From Numida meleagris (taxonomy: Eukaryota > Chordata > Aves > Galliformes > Numididae), in the NCBI RefSeq assembly GCF_002078875.1, contig NC_034414.1, positions 34,200,753 through 34,264,752 of the forward strand: a stretch of DNA of 64,000 nt, in the 5' to 3' direction. The notes under the pieces are model-generated. The model was not told where the DNA came from, searched no databases, and saw only the letters and a list, made by a program, of their open reading frames with translations. Below, one piece after another: positions 47,988-62,760 of this stretch (its first letter is position 1; the number at the start of each line of letters is the position of its first letter). The translations under genes and the position numbers were made by a program.

Positions 47988-48308
47988 TGATGTGGGGATA
48001 CAAGAAAGACTATTCAGAGAAGAAGCTGCAGAGCAAGATAACCGGCATGAGAAAGCAAGGCTGAGAACCGAGGACACCACCAGAAGAAGAGAAAAGCAAA
48101 AGGAATTACACATGGCTCTGACAGGATAAGCGCCTGCATGCACGGTTAGGGAGTGTTTGTGGAATGCTTCGTTGACATGTAAGGGCAAATGGGAAAGTTA
48201 AAAGAGGAAACTTGTGAATGTATATAAGGGATGTGAGAACCTGTAATAAACTGTTTGGATCGTTCACACCTAAGTCCGTGCCTGGCTGCCACAGGCGGAT
48301 GGTTGTGT
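47988..48308 (+). repeat. LTR-like sequence with TATA and AATAAA
   Basis: ATGTATATAAGGGATG (about 48218-48233) is followed about 12-15 bp later by AATAAACTGTTTGG and a CACACCTAAGTCC...GCTGCCACA stretch. This compact promoter, poly(A) signal and R/U5 order matches short avian retroviral LTRs. TGGTTG occurs just left (about 47984-47989) and again near 48301-48306, and could be a target duplication. The termini are not clean TG/CA, so this is tentative. Confidence 0.42.
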
Positions 48309-51300
48309 CTTTAAATAGATGTCTCCTGTGTAAGTTATATCAGTCCTGACAAAGGCTTATGAACTTGAATATTGGCAGCTTTTCACTAAACAATGGAATA
48401 AAGACACAATTTGACCTTAAAGTATCAAGAGAAAGACGTCTATTACTATCTTACATAAGCATAACAACAATGTACTCAGAAACAGCTCATAGCCACTCTA
48501 AAACTAGCTCTTTATCTTTACAGCTTTTGCATGATATTGTTAAGGTTTTTTTATATAAAGTCTATGATAAGATAGATTGCACTTCGTAAAAAAAATCTTA
48601 ACATTTTAAACAAGTTTTATTTTACATTAAAGCAAGTATTTGAAAGTAATTGCATTGATAAGCAACAATGACATTATCCAAATTATTTAGCAAAATAAGT
48701 ATTTATCAACTTGGAAATCACAAAATACAAACTAGAAGAGGGTATATATTGTGACCCACAGAACTCAACAGCCATAACTACTTATAATGATAAAACTAAG
48801 TATATAATCTAAAATTCATTCTCAAAAGCAAATGATCAATAACAGATTAATATTTCCTCTTAATACTGCCTTAACCTCTAAAAAGTGAATACAAAAAATG
48901 AGATCTAATACATATAAAACTTCTAAAAATAGCTCAGTGAAATTTTTATCAATAGCATAAAATAAAGAGCAATCAGAGAAACAGAGTATTTTGTTTCTGG
49001 TGAGAGAAAATAAGTATTATCAAAAATGTTTTAAAACAGAATCTGACTTAAATTTTTACTGTAACAAGTTCAGAAAGCCAAATCATATTGCCAGCTTCAT
49101 CATGCAATAGCATATGTTAAGAAATAATATTATTAAAATTGTAACTAATAGCAAATGGTACGTACATGCTATATTTTGTGTTATGAAGGAGGGATGGCAG
49201 TTTATCAAAGAACTTACCAAAGACTATTAGAAAATCCTGTAGCATCCCTCATATTTTTAAATCACAGTTTTTAGCATGTGATTTTATCTTTAGTCTCCCA
49301 CATTGGAATAGTAAGGATGCAGTGGTGTATTCTTTTAGTGGTGCGCTACTAGCTAGAATCATAAACTTAGAGAGTAGAACTCTAATTCTAGTTGAGAATA
49401 AATTCTATTTGCACAGTTGCTAAGGGTCTTTTCAATTCTCTAGTGCTTATTCTCTCATACAACATCCTGGAGCTTTCGTATCTTTATTTCTTCTGGTAGA
49501 GATTGCCAGCTCCTTGGAGGAATCCATTGCAGAGTGATTTGACAGATGTGAATGGTACAGCAAGAGAAACATCTTCCTGTTCCTCCTACATTAAGAAAAC
49601 CTTTAATTTCAGCTGCACTGGATAGATGCACATATCAGTTGTCCACACAGTCTGTCATTTTAAGGATTACACAGAAAGGATGGGATACAGTAAAGAAGAC
49701 AGCTGAGGCCTTGTACATCCTGCTGTTTCTTTAGCTACTGTATCAGGCACCTACCATGTGATAAAGGGCCATCAGGTCTTAAAAGACCAAACAACCGTAG
49801 GCAATAGATGAGTATTCCCACCTACTACATATATTTATTTAGAAACTATTCTAACATCTCATTTTACATGTGGGAATAAGTTAGCAATCTGACTCAGCAT
49901 GTTAAAAATCTACAGCAATTGCAGCTGATGTTTGGAATCCAGCAGGCGAGAAAGTATCTGTGGAATCCTAATTAACCCAGTGTTTGTAGGAGGCCAATGC
50001 AGCAATGCACACCTCAGGTATGGTCTTTCATTATATAAGTGTCTAAAGCAGGAGAACGTATGTTCAGGAAGTGTTGTAGAGACTTCTTAGATTAGTCACA
50101 TAGTCAGTAGTTGTATCTAATAAACATCTATTTGCCTTTCTTCCCATAGTGTTAGCAGTTCTAAATGTATTACACAATACAAGTTGGTAGACAGACTATT
50201 CAGTGCATTCTCTCTCACTTAAAAATTGGAAAACAAGCACAGATTTTGTTTGAGGATGGACAGGCAGCAGACTAAAATCAAACAATATTACATCTCTCTC
50301 TATCTAATGCTGAGAGAAATTAGTTGTTAATGGTTAATTAAATGTAGTTTGGTGTTTCTCAATACTCATAAATGAATCTTTGTTTTTGCCCAGTAATGTA
50401 GTCCAGCTCTGCACTTCGGTGAAATAATTGGTGAGTAATAACATAACAGATTACATTTTTAAAAGTTATTTTCATGTGAACTTTTTTTAACATTATTATA
50501 GTATATAGATTAAATCATCAGCTCCCTAGGGTTTACACTTTCTGACGAAGTCTTCCCAGTTGTTTCAGAAATAAAGTTGCAGGAGAACAAAGTGGGAAAA
50601 CCTGCCACAAAAAGGCAGCCTATTCCTCTTCATTTGTTTAATTGACTTTTGTCCTGAAGCAAGCACATTTACATCACATCCATAAATCTTTGTCTTTGAT
50701 ATAGGAATAAATGTTCCAATTAATCATCAATATAGCTACTCCTTTCTTAAATTCTATCCTGTCCTCACCAGTCGCCCCTGTAGGAAAGAACTCAATTACC
50801 AATGCAATTGCTGTTAAGCAGTCTTCAACAGAATAAGCTGCAGTTCAGGCTCCAACAATTTCACAACACATTATTACTCTGATATAACAGTAGGGCTAAG
50901 TAAGTTTTAGGAATCCTATAGGGGTTTTACAGTTAACTATCAGGATGGCTTTAGGGAAACAACTTCCAAACTAATCCTTTTCTACCTCGTCTAGTTTTAG
51001 AAACTACTATTTTTTCATAAATTCTTGAGCTGGCAGTGAAAAGAAGGCAGTGATGTGGTACGCTAGTGTCTGTAACCTTTCTTTGAGCATTTTTAGCAGC
51101 AATATGCATTCTCTGTTGACTTGGTGAACATATTTAGTGCTAGCAGGGACAAATGGCACCAAAGCAAAGCCGGGCTGGACGTACTAGTATCTGGTTAATG
51201 GCTACCTATTGCTAGGAGAGGTGTCTTCTTGTTTCTTGTGCCCTAAGTTTATTTACTTATACTTGAGGAGTTAACTTGGGGAAGCCAACTGTGAGTCCAC

Positions 51301-51372
51301 TGTGAAGAACTGTGATGAGAAGTTTCTGATTTTCAGTTCAGTTGATCAAAGTTTGATCATTCATTTTTTCAC
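48309..51372. other. AT-rich noncoding DNA
   Basis: Nothing recognised. Confidence 0.5.
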
Positions 51373-52215
51373 AGAATCACAGAACAAGATTAGAGACCTC
51401 TGGAGATGATTTAGTTCACTCTTCCTTCTCAGAGAAGCAAGAAGATCATATCCAGTTAGGTTTCAGATATCTCTAGGAATGTAGACTCACCAACTTCTTT
51501 AGCAACTTTCTCCATTTTGATCACCTTCATAGTAAAAAAAGATTTAGTTATGTCTACATAGAATTTCTTGCATTTCAGATTCTTTCCATTGCCTCTTGCC
51601 CTTTCCTTGGTACCACTGGCAAGAGTGAGTCCCTTCTAGTATGACATGGTCCAAACCCTTCTCATCTTAGTGGCCCTTTACAGAACTTGTTCCAGTATAT
51701 CAATGTCTGACTTATAATGAGGAGACACACACACTGGACATAGCATTCCAGGTGTGGCCTGGAACCAATGATGAGCAAGGGGGAATGGTCACTGCTGGTA
51801 ATGCTCTTCTTAATGTAAACCAGTGTACCATTGGAATTCTTTGTCTAGCAGAAACTCCAGTTCCTTTTTTACAAAGCTACTTTCCACACTTTCAGTACAG
51901 CATGTACTAGTGCATGGGAATGCTCCTCCCCACCTGCAGGACTTTGTGTTCCCCTTCAGTCTTCAAGAGGTTCATGCTGGCCCATCCTCCAGACTACTAA
52001 GGTCCCTCTGAACATCAGAACCATCATCTGCTTTAGACAATCCTCTCAGTTTTCCATTGCTTGCAAACATGCTGAGGATTTGCTCTGTCCCATCATATAG
52101 GTCATGAATGAAGTTGTTAAATAGTATTGGCCCAAGGATGAGCCCAAGGCAAGCCACTAGGTACTACCCATCAACTGAAGTTTGTGCTGCAGATATACAA
52201 TCTTAACCAATTGTG
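51373..52215 (-). mobile_element. CR1 LINE 3' region, old and long
   Basis: It begins CACAGAATCACAGAACAAG and runs through CR1 3'-region blocks read backwards (GCCTCTTGCCCTTTCCTTGG, GGCCCTTTACAGAACTTGTT, AGCATTCCAGGTGTGGCCT, GTTCATGCTGGCCCATCCTC, CATGAATGAAGTTGTTAAAT). It extends to about 52215. It is highly decayed, with no open frame of coding length. Confidence 0.8.
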
Positions 52216-53239
52216 AGATATAATATATGATATGATATAATCTCAATGAGATTATAGCCCTGCAACTACAAACAGACCTCTGATTGAGGGAGACAATTAT
52301 ATCTTTTTCCCAGAAAATACATGAGTTCTTCTCTCACAGCGCTGTCCTCACGGGGCTATCCTTGAAGGGCTAACTGTAAAAAGTTCCATATCTATGTTCA
52401 CACACCTGAGATGGGCCCATTAAATGCTTTTTATTTGGTTTCAGGGACTCTCTCATCCGCATGAGCCTACACCTTACCAATCAGGTGCATCAATTTATCT
52501 TCTGATTGTGGGCTTACTTCTCTGTTCCTTATCTTTCCTAGATAAAAGCTTTTCTCACAAGTTTGTGCCACCTCTTGGCGAAGATTGTTTTGTCCTAGAT
52601 AAAGACAGTAGCTCAAGATTTTGTGGATAGGTTTTTAGCTTTATGTGGTTTGAGAAGTGTACCATTTGCCACTGAATGAGTATCAATTATCTGTAGTAAA
52701 AGGCAATACAAAACTCTCTTTTGGGCTGAATTTTCAGACTAATTTACATGTCTTACTTCTGGAAATCTGGAATAAAACAGTGATAAAAACATTCTCTCTT
52801 ATAAAAATGTCATATTTTCTTCTCATTAGTATCTAGAATATATTTTCAATTACATAGTACAGAAATGATGACTGCAGCTTTTCCTTGTTTACATGGAAAA
52901 TTGTATGGGGTACATGTATCTTGCAAAAGATCAGCATTTATTGAAACATTTGTCTGAACTATATTACTGTATGATTAGAAATATGCTTACATCATAGCTA
53001 CTTCAAATACAATGACTCACTGCACTGGAAAGTTATTTTCAGAAATAATATATATGCTTATTCATACTTTCCGGAACACATTTATAGTTATAAACATTAG
53101 TTTTTCTTTCTGATAATATGTCTGTAGACACTTAAGCATTTCCTCTTGACATAAACAAAAGGACAAGTCAGAAAATATTCTTTTCTTTTTTCTTAGTTGC
53201 TTTCTATGTACAACAGTCAATGACTTGTTAATATTAAAA
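52216..53239. other. AT-rich noncoding DNA
   Basis: Nothing recognised. Confidence 0.5.
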
Positions 53240-53783
53240 GGGGTCCTGAGAAAGTAATGTCTCCTTTTTAATTCTGTTGGCCTGTGATGTCAGAGGCTGA
53301 TGGTGGTGGTATCACAGTATAAGCTGAACCTTCCCACCAATATTCTGCTACATCTTGTTGCTGTGCAACGGATGGCAGCGGAGGGACAATCTGACAAAAT
53401 GGTGTCTGACATAGAAGTACGTATGAAGCAAAGGTGTGGAGTTGAATTCCTCCATCCAGAAAAAAAATGGCACCCAGTGACATTCACTAATGCTTTCTGA
53501 ATGTTAATGGAGACTACACAGTGGATGTCAGCACAGTGAGGTGGTGAGTGGTGCATTTCAGCAATGGCAACTCTGACAGTGGGTCACCTCTGTCACTGCA
53601 GAGTTTTACAAGCACAGTATGCAGGCTCTTGTTCATTGCTGTTGAAAATGCATAGCTAATGGTGGAGACTATGTTGAAAAATAGTGTTTTGTTGCTGGGA
53701 ATATCAAATAGTGTTAATTGTGCTCTTTGTATCTGTTGTAGTTTCCATAGAAATAAATAAGAGGCATGACTTTCAGGCTGGAC
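53240..53783 (+). mobile_element. Mariner-type nonautonomous element, copy 3
   Basis: The left end GGGGTCCTGAGAAAGTAATG and right end GGCATGACTTTCAGGCTGGA are imperfect inverted repeats similar to those of 4293-4825, and the body is the forward counterpart of that element. A degraded helix-turn-helix-like transposase region seems to lie around 53420-53590. It has internal stops and is too short for a full transposase. Confidence 0.65.
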
Positions 53784-56700
53784 TATGTACATCAAAATCT
53801 TAGTCACATTGCTGGAGACATCTTGACAAAAGTTAATATTTCCCTCAGAGTATAATATCAGAGAGCCCTAGGCAATACTATGCAATCCCCTGAAGCTTCT
53901 TGTTACCAAGCTGTGTATTATGTAGGCTTACATTTTCATAGTTCTCTTAATAAGGCAAAGAGACATTGATACTTTGCATCTAGTTTTGCACACCATCAGA
54001 ATAGCTTTAAGTGTTTTGGCTTAGACTTTAAACTAAATGTATCCAATATCATTTGCAAGTGTTTGGCCCCTAGTGTTCTCCTTGAAACTGTCCTCCACTG
54101 TCTTTTTCTGTATTTGTTCCCAGTGACATTTTCTACTCCATAGCTCCCAGCTATCCCTCAGCCACAAAGGTAGTCGAAGCAGCCTCCAAAAATATCAGCT
54201 CCCAGGAGCAGTTGTTCTGTCTTGGAGTATGAAATAGTCTCCACTCTGTTCAGTAAATGAATTCACGATTCTCAATTCCCAGATGACATTAATAGCAGCA
54301 AGGAGCAAGAAGAGAGTTAATGTTAATTTCTGCAGGTAATGCATGAAAGCAGACAGGGAAAGCTTGAAAGGTCAACATCTGCTGTCATACCAGAAAGTTG
54401 CAAAATTTGATTGGCTAGTAAATGTCAACACCATGTTCTAAAATCTACATGCTATCCTTTCAATTTAATCGTAGCTTGCAGCCCAGCTAGAGATCATGCA
54501 GCGTGTATCAAAAACCCTTGAGTTTGAAAACAGAGTTGTATGATTGCCTTCCCACGGCAATACAGCACTTGTAAATTACAAACTTGTCATTTAATCAGCA
54601 TAGTAGGCAGTACAACTCCTGCAAGTTCTTTATATCAATTTTCAGGGAATGCTGAAGAATCCATAATGATTATATACCATAAAGAACTGCAGCTCCAACC
54701 GTTGCCATGGTATTATGCACTCCTCTTCTTTAAAAGCAGTGACTAGAATGTAAAACAGATAATGAATCTAATTGATTGTCCCCTGCACCTCATAGAGATG
54801 CTTTATTTTGGTCTCTTGCTTTGCTCCCTGTTTTGCTTCACAATATATCAGATGCAGGACTACATTGTTTAGTGCATTGATTACATTAATTCAGAGAGCA
54901 GATGCACTTTCTAAAGTAGAAATATGATGTCCAACTCTAAGCTTTGAAGGTGGAAATTACATCTCCTTTCTCTAGATGGAAAATAACAGTCACTGGAAAA
55001 CATATTTCCAGCCTCTGTTTATGTAAAAATTTCTATAAAGTATAAAGCCATGTTGGACTAGTAAAACCTAGAGACAGAGAGGGGAAGAGAGAGTGTGTGT
55101 GTGTGTCCACATCCAGATAATATGTTATAATGAGATATTATATATATATATAAGTTGAGATATATTATACATGTTATGATATATTATGTATATATATAAG
55201 TTATTATGAGATATATGTTATGATATTATATGTTATGTATATTATGAGTTATTATATTGCACCAGCAATATGTGACTGCAAGACTACGGTCCTAAATGTA
55301 CATAATCATGTTAGGTGTTGCACTGAACTAATTGTAGAGCTGCGCAATATGGATGATTCCAAGCACAGGAAGTTTCATATTGTCTGATGAAATTCTGTGT
55401 CCTGCTCTTCCCAGTTTTTGTGGGCTTTTCTTTACATCACGTAGCCCTGATGTATCTTTCAATCTCTGTGGTTTGCCTCAAAAGCACTGTGATATAACTT
55501 GCTTAATTCATCTGATGCAGAAGAGGCAGGAAGGAGAGCTAGAAGAAAGCTTCTTAGTGAGTTGGAGATGAATTGCTGTGTGAGTCAGTGAGAGGAACAG
55601 AGCAGAAGAGTGGGCTAGCAAATCTCACGAGTGGATGGTGGTGCCATCTCCATGCTGGTCACGTTTTCAATGGGAAGCCCTATGTTTTTGAATTTCCCAG
55701 CAAGTACAAGTAAGCTGGAAAAAGCAGCATAGCGAAGTAAAAGAGAAAATCATAAAAATGCTTCCAGAAATTTCTGAGAGCTCTCAGTAATTTTGCTGAA
55801 ATATCCTACATAATATTTCAGCACCTTCATGAGTTCATCAGGAGACCGTTGTGCAAGGTTCACTGTATGAGACAAAGAAGTTGTTAACTCCATTGTACAT
55901 TAACAGCATATGGTAGTTGTTTAAGGAAAGGAATTATGTCCTTTATTCCTGTAACACTAAAAAAACCACAAATACGTTTTTGCTGCATACGCATGTAGCA
56001 AAAAGCAGAGACAGAGGAGGGAATGAGACCATAGGACCGGTATTATCAGAGCAAAGGCCTGTATCGAAAAAGTGGTAAAAACTAAGAACATGTGACAAAA
56101 ATCTCAGAGGTTTAGAGTAATTTTTAAAGGCAGCTAGCTAAATAATCATACTTTCCTTACCAAAAAATCCATGAAATCTCAAATCAAAGTATTTGGGAGT
56201 TCTAAGAAGCAGTAGAGTCATTTAACTGGTTCCACATTTTTATTTACTCCTTCATTGCCCACTGCTACTCCATGTAGGAAATGATGGTTTGTAAGATGAT
56301 ATAGTAAGTCAGAAAGTTACAAGGCTTTTAGAATTGAATTCTAGTACTAATACTTAAGACTCATTCCCAAAATTTCTTGCTCCTTTCTAAATAACTGCTT
56401 AATGACTAGTATTCCCATATTAGATTAAAAAAAAAAATAGATCAGGAAAGTAAAAGGAGAATCATGTGAATATTCTTGTGGGCACATTCTTGGGGGAAAA
56501 AAATGCCTCAAAGTCACTTTTAGATGTGGCCTGAGACAAAAAATATTCCCCACTGAGCTATGGCTCTCTGTCTATCTTGCAGTCAGTGTGACAACATGAC
56601 AAAGATTCTTTCAGCTTCCAAAAGATCATTTTTCACAGGGAGCATATACTCAGGCAACACCAGTAATGATCTTGAGAGGATTACAGAAATTATCCTGTTC

Positions 56701-57485
56701 CCGTCACTACACTCATTACTTAATAAGGTCAACAGATTTTCCTACTGTTATGCCTGTCTAGTTATTGTACTTGTTCCTTTAATTTAATGGCACTACATTT
56801 CCTGTGGCTCCAGTAAAATGCACCAAGAAGAGCAGGACTGAGGTATTGGAACAAGTTTCCCTTATCCTGCCAGTTATTTTGCCTCTCATTGATCTGGTAT
56901 ATATGTACCAAGTCAATTGTGCATGGTTGCTCTAATACCTCCTCTCATAATTTGTCCTCCTTATCTCAATCACAATCACTGAAGCAAAGAACCTTGCTCT
57001 ACCTTTTGAATATAATTAGATGAGTAATTCATACATGGATCCACTCATTGATTTTCTTTAACATTCCCTCTCCCCCAAAGTTATGTGTAGTAGAAATAGT
57101 ACATCTGCTCACACATACATTTAGATTGTTAATGATTCTTTTGAACATCTGTTATACTGCTTCCAAACAGTTGTGGTTTCTTTAAGAAGGCACAAGGGAC
57201 TGGACCTGTGCCACTTCAGTCTTGGCTATTTTTTTGAGAAAAACACCTCTGGGAGACATTTGTATATATGGCGCCATATTGACATGAACTATAGCTCACT
57301 GTTTCTATCACCTCTCTTCCCATTATGTTATTGATCAGTCTGTGCAGTTATTCACTACCGCAGCACAAACTACTATACATTTTTGTTTCATGCTTACCAC
57401 TCAGATACACTGACTATGAAAATGTCATTACTATTAAGTCCCTTAGTCAAACAGGATATGTGACTGAAGAACAACTAGTATAAGA
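53784..57485. other. AT-rich noncoding DNA
   Basis: A (GT)n run (about 55092-55107) and a TA-rich microsatellite (55127-55258) are the only repeats seen. Confidence 0.5.
55127..55258. repeat. TA-rich imperfect microsatellite
   Basis: Repeated TTATGAGATATTATATATA-like units, imperfect. Confidence 0.8.
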
Positions 57486-57765
57486 ACATTTTGGTGGTGT
57501 GCCGCAATAGAACAAGTGGCAACAGGCAGAAAGTGGAGGACAGGAAGTTCCACAGTAACACAAGGAAGAACTTGTTTACTGTCTGAGTGTTGGAGAACTC
57601 AAACAGGCTGACCAGAAGTTGTGGAGTCTCCTTCCCTGGAGATATTCCAGACTTATCTAGATGTCTACCTGTGTGATCTGCTGTAGGGAACCTGGTTTTG
57701 CAGGGGGCTTGGACTCGATGATCTCTACAGGTCCCTTCCAACCCCTGCAATTCTGTGATTCTCAC
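57486..57765 (+). mobile_element. CR1 LINE 3' end
   Basis: Blocks AGTTCCACAGTAACACAAGG, CTTCCCTGGAGATATTCCAG, CTTGGACTCGATGATCTCTA, CCCTTCCAACCCCTGCAATT and the ATTCTGTGATTCT tail are present. The reverse 131-codon open frame is its antisense. Confidence 0.88.
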
Positions 57766-60700
57766 ATCAGAAAATTCATCTGGCCTATGAGATGCTGGCA
57801 GCAATTTATATGATAATGTGTGAGAAGCAGCAAAAGTTAACCAAGAATATTTAAGCTCGTGAGGACACATACAGTAATATCATGCATTCACAAGTGAAGG
57901 TGAAACATTCTTAAAATAAAATAATTTAAACTAAAGTCAGTCAGGCCAGCAGCGACTGCACTATAAGAGATTTGGGGTCTATCGCCCTACAATGGAAATT
58001 ATGATGAGGCAAAACACTGTAGAATTTCTTATTGTTAAATAAATTCTCTATATTTTGAATACAAAATAGCCCCTAAACTGATCAGAAGTTTGCTTTCTTG
58101 CTGGTTGTACCATGTAAGCAAAGAATGCAGTGATTTATTTAGAAGAATCAATATTGGCAGAATTACCGCTGATTTGTAGGATAGCAGTAATAGGTCATTA
58201 GCATAGTTTTCACTGCATGTGTGCCCTGAAGCTACTGTTCAACACAGGTGTCAAAGTTGATAGAATATAGATGGGGGACAAAAACCCTAACTACGTGTAA
58301 TAACCTAACCTAGCTCCACACTGACTTGATTTTAAAAAGTGAAATAAAATCTAGCCAACTGCAAAAACATGTCAGCTATTGATAATTTAGACTTTTAAGC
58401 CTCCCTTCTCATGCCTAAACAGGGAGAACAAAGAGATGAATTGTACTTTGTTAAAGCTTATCTCTAGCAAGGGAAAAAGTGCAAGGTTCAAAAGTTAGTA
58501 GTACTAAATTTTCTATTTAGTTTACTGCTAGTCATCACTGAAGATCCATTCAATTCTGATAGAACATCACTTGGCCTAAAACATCTCCTACTTTAATAGA
58601 GTAGAGCACTGTAGATTTTCATAAATTTTAACTCAGACCACAGCTAATTCTTTCTGCAGCAACTACTGAACCTGTACATCATATCTACACTCTTCTGTCT
58701 GCTGTAGCTTCATATTCAATGAACTTTGATGTGAGACTGGCAGAACACATTATTCTGAGAGAGGATGCAATGAAACTTTTGGATCCAATCAGATTCATAC
58801 ACCAATCTTGCAAAGTCTGAATTTCATGGGTGATTTCTAACACCAGAGCAAAGGGGTTTTTTTTTTTTTTGGCTTGGAAAGTCATTTAAAGATCTTGAAG
58901 GGACAATTTACTTGTATAGCATAAATGTTCTTTGTTCATTATCTTAAGTTCTCTTGGGTAAAATATATAGCAACTACTGATATTTGATTCTGTTGTCAGT
59001 TCTGCAATAATTATACAAAGATTACCAAAATAAGTCTATAGCAGAAATTAACTGATTAAAGCCAGCTGCAGTTGATAGTTCAATGTACCTTTAACTACTA
59101 TTTAATAATCTCATATAAATTACGATTCACAGGGAACTTAATGCTACATTACTAGATAACTACATGAGCTCCTTCAAAACTCACAATATAAAGTGAAACA
59201 TTATGGAATGAAATCATAAAAACATTTTAACAAAAATCCCAAGACAAAATCAAAAGAAAGACAAAGAACACTGTCAAATGGAAACAGAAATTGTCAACAT
59301 TATATACTTTTGGACCTAAAATTTTCAAGTGTCTCCATTACATGAAAGTCATGGAGAATTGTTATCCTAACTCCTAGATTATCTGGATATTTTGTTTATT
59401 TGTTAAATATTCATAAGGCTAAAATTACTAAGCATACTACATGAATGGCAAGGGACAATTGTCATGAATTATCCAGACAAACTCTTGAAGAATACAAATC
59501 ACAGAATTTCATCTGAGAGACTTACAGCATAATAACACATGTGAAAATTGTTGCACATGAAGCAACAAAAATTTCTAGTAGATCTGGATGGTTGAATTTT
59601 GATTCATGTAAGAAACGAAATAATGTTGTAGCTATTTTCTCTTGTAAATGGACTGGAGAGAAGCCTGATCAAAGAGAAATAGTGGTTTAACAGCTGCTAT
59701 GTATTTGTTTCCCATTCTACCAGCATGTTTTCGACTTTCAGAATACTGTTGCAATCCATGTTTAACAACATTCTCAGTGGCCAAGCCATCTTCTGTTCCA
59801 GAAGGAATTACATGAAATTCTGCCTGAATATAATAATGTCTTCAAGGGAAGGAAAGAATATAGCAAGAAACTGAATACACTTGTCAGTGTCTTCCATACA
59901 GAAATTTTAACTTAGAAACTGTCTAAAGCACATTCTATATCAAATTTCTTTCTGTACCTGGTAGTTTTTACCATGCGTATACGTGAAACATCAATATGCC
60001 TCAAGCCATTGTATTCATATAAATAACTCATATTTATATGGCACCTTTCAGATGTGAAAGTAGAATTGCAGCCTCTGGTGGATGAGTGAGTTATGAAACT
60101 GCCAGCTTACTGTATGGAATTTTAAATGAAAATATGTACTATACCTTTGTAAAAATAAGAAGTCCTTAAAAATATATTAATTAACCATTATGAATTCCTA
60201 TGCATATCAGTCTTGATTTGTTGGTTATTTTCTCATACTATGCATATTATTTTCCAGTTGCTTATGAAAACATTGGCCAACATTTTTACTAAAGTAGCCA
60301 AGTCCCTATTTTGCAATGTTTTCTACAGATGTTGACTAATTTAGTGACAGAAAAAGCATCCTAGTAAGTCTCAATAGAGAAGTGGTTCATCTGTAGTTTT
60401 AAACTAAATTAAATGACAGACATCCTAGTTACTGCCTTTTTCTGCTATGTATATATTAATAGTGAGATAATAAATAAAATTTTAGAGGTATTTTTTTCCC
60501 TTCCATCACATTTCTCAGCAAAAGCAGTATTAAACTATTATTTGAATAGGGAAATTGCATGCTAAAGTTGTTTTAAACTGAAAGACAAAGGGAAAAACCT
60601 CCCTCCACGACTTATGTTTTTTTAAAGTCATTCTTGCTATCTAGAAGGGCATGTGTAGGGGGGAGGATTGTCAATTTATTTGTTTGTTGGCTGTTAGTTT

Positions 60701-61019
60701 TGTGTGTATTTGTGATCCATGAGAAAGGTTCTATCAGGCAGAAGTTGAAAGTACTTTCAAGGAAATGTAAATTTTATAAAATTGATTTTGTTAAGCTTAA
60801 GGATTTATTAAAAGATTGTTGCAACTTCACAAAAAAACATGTTTTCTTTTTAACTGTGCTACAGTTGTTAAAATGCAAATGTTGCACTACACTATACTTA
60901 AAAGTGAATCCGACTTGTACTAAAATGAAACAGACTTAATTTTTATTGCCTGAGATAAGAGAACAGAAAAATAGCAAAGGAACGACAAGGAAATCACATT
61001 TCCAGAATTGTATTCATCT
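57766..61019. other. AT-rich noncoding DNA
   Basis: Nothing recognised. Confidence 0.5.
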
Positions 61020-61228
61020 GAATTTGAACTTCCTGCAACACCAGAAGTGCCATACAAATATGAGGATGAACTGCTGAGAAAGGTTGTGAGGCCTCCTCTG
61101 GAGATATTCAGAACCTGCCAGGATGCTTTTTTGTGCAACCTATAGTAGGTTAACCAGAGAGGTTGAACTTGATGATCTCCAGAGGTATCTTCAACCTCCA
61201 CAAGTCTGTGATTCAGTGATTCTGTGAA
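61020..61228 (+). mobile_element. CR1 LINE 3' end, decayed
   Basis: GGCCTCCTCTGGAGATATTC, GTTGAACTTGATGATCTCCA and GATTCAGTGATTCTGTGAA are CR1 terminal blocks. Confidence 0.75.
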
Positions 61229-62760
61229 TAGATGAAGTATTGGTTAGTGACAAAGTCACAAAGAAATGTGCTTGTTTACAATGTACATTTGATATAACAG
61301 TCTCTTACAGAAACACATTTGTCACTGTTGTTAAAATTAGCTGTTCAGACTGAATTATAATTCTGTTTTTATTTACCTATCATAAACCAGAACTACGCTT
61401 GGTGTTTTAGCAGCTGACACAATAAATATCATTTTGTCGATATGTATTAAGTTCATACAGGTTAATTTTTAAAGAGACTTTTTTATTGCAGAAGGATTTT
61501 TTTTTTCAGAACTGACTACTTTTTTTACAATATTTTTATAAATAGAGTAAATAATTAACTTCTATAATCCTACCATATTATAGAACAAATGGACATTGGT
61601 ATATATCTGCACAGATACAAAATATGTGAAGTTACATAGTCTTTTATACAATTTTGGTCCCTGAGCAGAGATCTTTTCTAAAGTATGCCCTCTTTACCAC
61701 ATTACTATTAAAACAACTGATAATATCAATTGTAAAATACAATTCCATTTAATGTGTTTGAAAGCAATGCCTTGAAGTTCTGAAGAGAGCTTTGAAAGCC
61801 ATATTCTGCTAAACAGTTTCCTTAGACATATCTTTGTGTTTCACATAAGCGACAGGTTCCTGCCTCTACTATACAGCTATAACTTCATCTAATGTCAAGA
61901 CATACTGCTTGTGCTCACTGTTTCTTAAAATCAGACTTCTTAGCAAGTTACTTATCATTCATTTAAGGACCTCCAAAAACTCTTAAAGCACAGCAGTGCA
62001 GAACATTTCCTGTTCACAGTAAATAATAATTATTCTTCCTTCTTACCTGTGGAAAGCTTTCTATTTATCTTCTGAAATTCATTGCTCCTTCTTAAGTAGG
62101 CTAGAAAAGTAGGAAGCATTTGAGCTCAACCACTCAGATTTGATTACTTAATTTGCTGTAGACATAACAATTCCTGTTACAGACCCAGAGGAGAGATTTA
62201 AACTTTTATTTTCATGGCAAACAATGTCATTCCTCTCCAGCTGTAGAAAGATTCATTGTGAGATTTATCTAAACAGACAACTTTTATCAGCTTTTAGCAG
62301 AATATAAAACTACTATGTCCAAACTAGTCTTTTAGTTTTTCTCTACAAACAGGGGAGAAAGCAACTTTAAAAAAGATGACCGATCTCAGCTTTTTTAAAA
62401 TTTATCTCCTTAAATAAGTACTTCTTTGTCCTCACTGTCTAGAAAGCTTCTTGACCATTTTAGGACAAGGTATATAATGCTTAGACAGCTCAAGATGAGG
62501 TGAATCTCACCTTAAACTTTCTGGCCTGTAAAACTAAGAACATATATAACATACTTGACTGCACCATTAAACTAAAACAAAGACATTTCAAAGGCATCAT
62601 TTTGACTAATAATAAAAAGAACACCCATTAATTTTATTACATTTATTAAAATTGATACAAATAAAATTTGCAACATTGTATTTCATTTCAAAAGTTTGTA
62701 TGTATGAGAAATGACAAAGATTTCCTGGGAAACAGTCCACCTTCCATGATATGGACAAAA
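61229..62760. other. AT-rich noncoding DNA
   Basis: Nothing recognised. Confidence 0.5.

Noticed and set aside
57475..57870. 131-codon reverse open frame
   Set aside because: It is mostly antisense to a CR1 3' end.
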